Assembly (NCBI GenBank): GCA_002495735.1
Contig: DAGM01000041.1
Coordinates: 10,495 to 16,345 of the forward strand
From: Euryarchaeota archaeon UBA54
GTDB taxonomy: Archaea > Thermoplasmatota > Poseidoniia > Poseidoniales > Thalassarchaeaceae
Direction of reading: 5' to 3'
DNA length: 5,851 bases
Shown here piece by piece: positions 5,751-5,851 of the stretch; position 1 is the stretch's first letter, and each line of letters begins with the position of its first letter. The position numbers and the translations under genes were made by a program. A model generated the notes under the pieces. It was not told the origin of the DNA. It was given only the letters and a program-made list of their open reading frames with translations, and made no database searches.

Positions 5751-5851
5751 TCACTCTTCTTCGGAGACGAGTACAGAAGGTTCGTTGTTTGCACGACTGC
5801 GAAGGTTGGAGTTGACCACACCTATCGAGCCAACTATCACTACGAGAGCGG
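5751..5851 (-). CDS. C-terminal fragment of a convergent gene with a hydrophobic segment, cut by the window edge
   Basis: On the minus strand one frame is open from the window edge to a TGA at 5753-5751, giving 32 residues. It begins with a hydrophobic run, ALVVIVGSIGVV, followed by a hydrophilic tail, NSNLRSRANNEP, and ends VLVSEEE. This looks like the last membrane helix and cytoplasmic or external tail of a membrane protein. The stop lies directly against the cysS TGA (5748-5750), and together they form TGATCA, so the two genes are convergent with no gap. Of the other minus-strand frames, one hits a stop at once and the third gives an arginine/cysteine-rich unlikely sequence. The family is not recognisable from so little sequence. 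Confidence 0.5.
   Translation of the reverse strand, partial: ALVVIVGSIGVVNSNLRSRANNEPSVLVSEEE

Overview
The window looks like a gene-dense, moderately GC-rich archaeal chromosome segment. The best guess is a marine Thermoplasmatota-type archaeon (for example Poseidoniia / Marine Group II or a relative). The reasons are an archaeal-style mevalonate kinase, an archaeal-type TATA box with no Shine-Dalgarno site in front of a possible leaderless gene, and a compact non-methanogen layout with a heterodisulfide-reductase-like respiratory protein. No rRNA, tRNA or phylogenetic marker in the window proves this placement, so the lineage is an inference.

Left part (1-1080, minus strand). The extreme left edge holds what may be the first seven codons of a leftward gene. 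A TATA-like box sits at the spacing expected if that mRNA starts at its ATG. Next is a complete mevalonate kinase gene, also leftward, which commits the cell to the mevalonate route to isoprenoid (archaeal lipid) precursors.

Divergent control region (1081-1190). Between mevalonate kinase and the rightward genes lie two perfect palindromes close together. One is a 10-bp dyad; the other is a 19-bp dyad with 8-bp arms that abuts the ribosome binding site of the rightward operon. No clear TATA box is seen for either gene.

Right part (1191-5750, plus strand). Four genes are packed with gaps of 19 and 0 bases and then a 1-base overlap, so they probably form one transcription unit. They are: (1) a 676-residue membrane iron-sulfur oxidoreductase with a NarI-like membrane domain, two 4Fe-4S motifs and two CCG domains, closest in architecture to mycobacterial EtfD (ETF:quinone oxidoreductase) and to HdrD/DsrK-type proteins; (2) a small four-helix membrane protein of unknown function; (3) a class I glutamine-amidotransferase-like hydrolase of the peptidase C26 (PuuD-like) family; (4) cysteinyl-tRNA synthetase. 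The first two genes plausibly work together in membrane electron transfer. The last two are translationally coupled and may share a link to glutamyl/cysteine metabolism, which is speculative.

Right edge (5751-5851). The C-terminal end of a convergent minus-strand gene appears to stop immediately after cysS. It has a hydrophobic stretch followed by a short acidic tail. I see no mobile element, CRISPR array or RNA gene.
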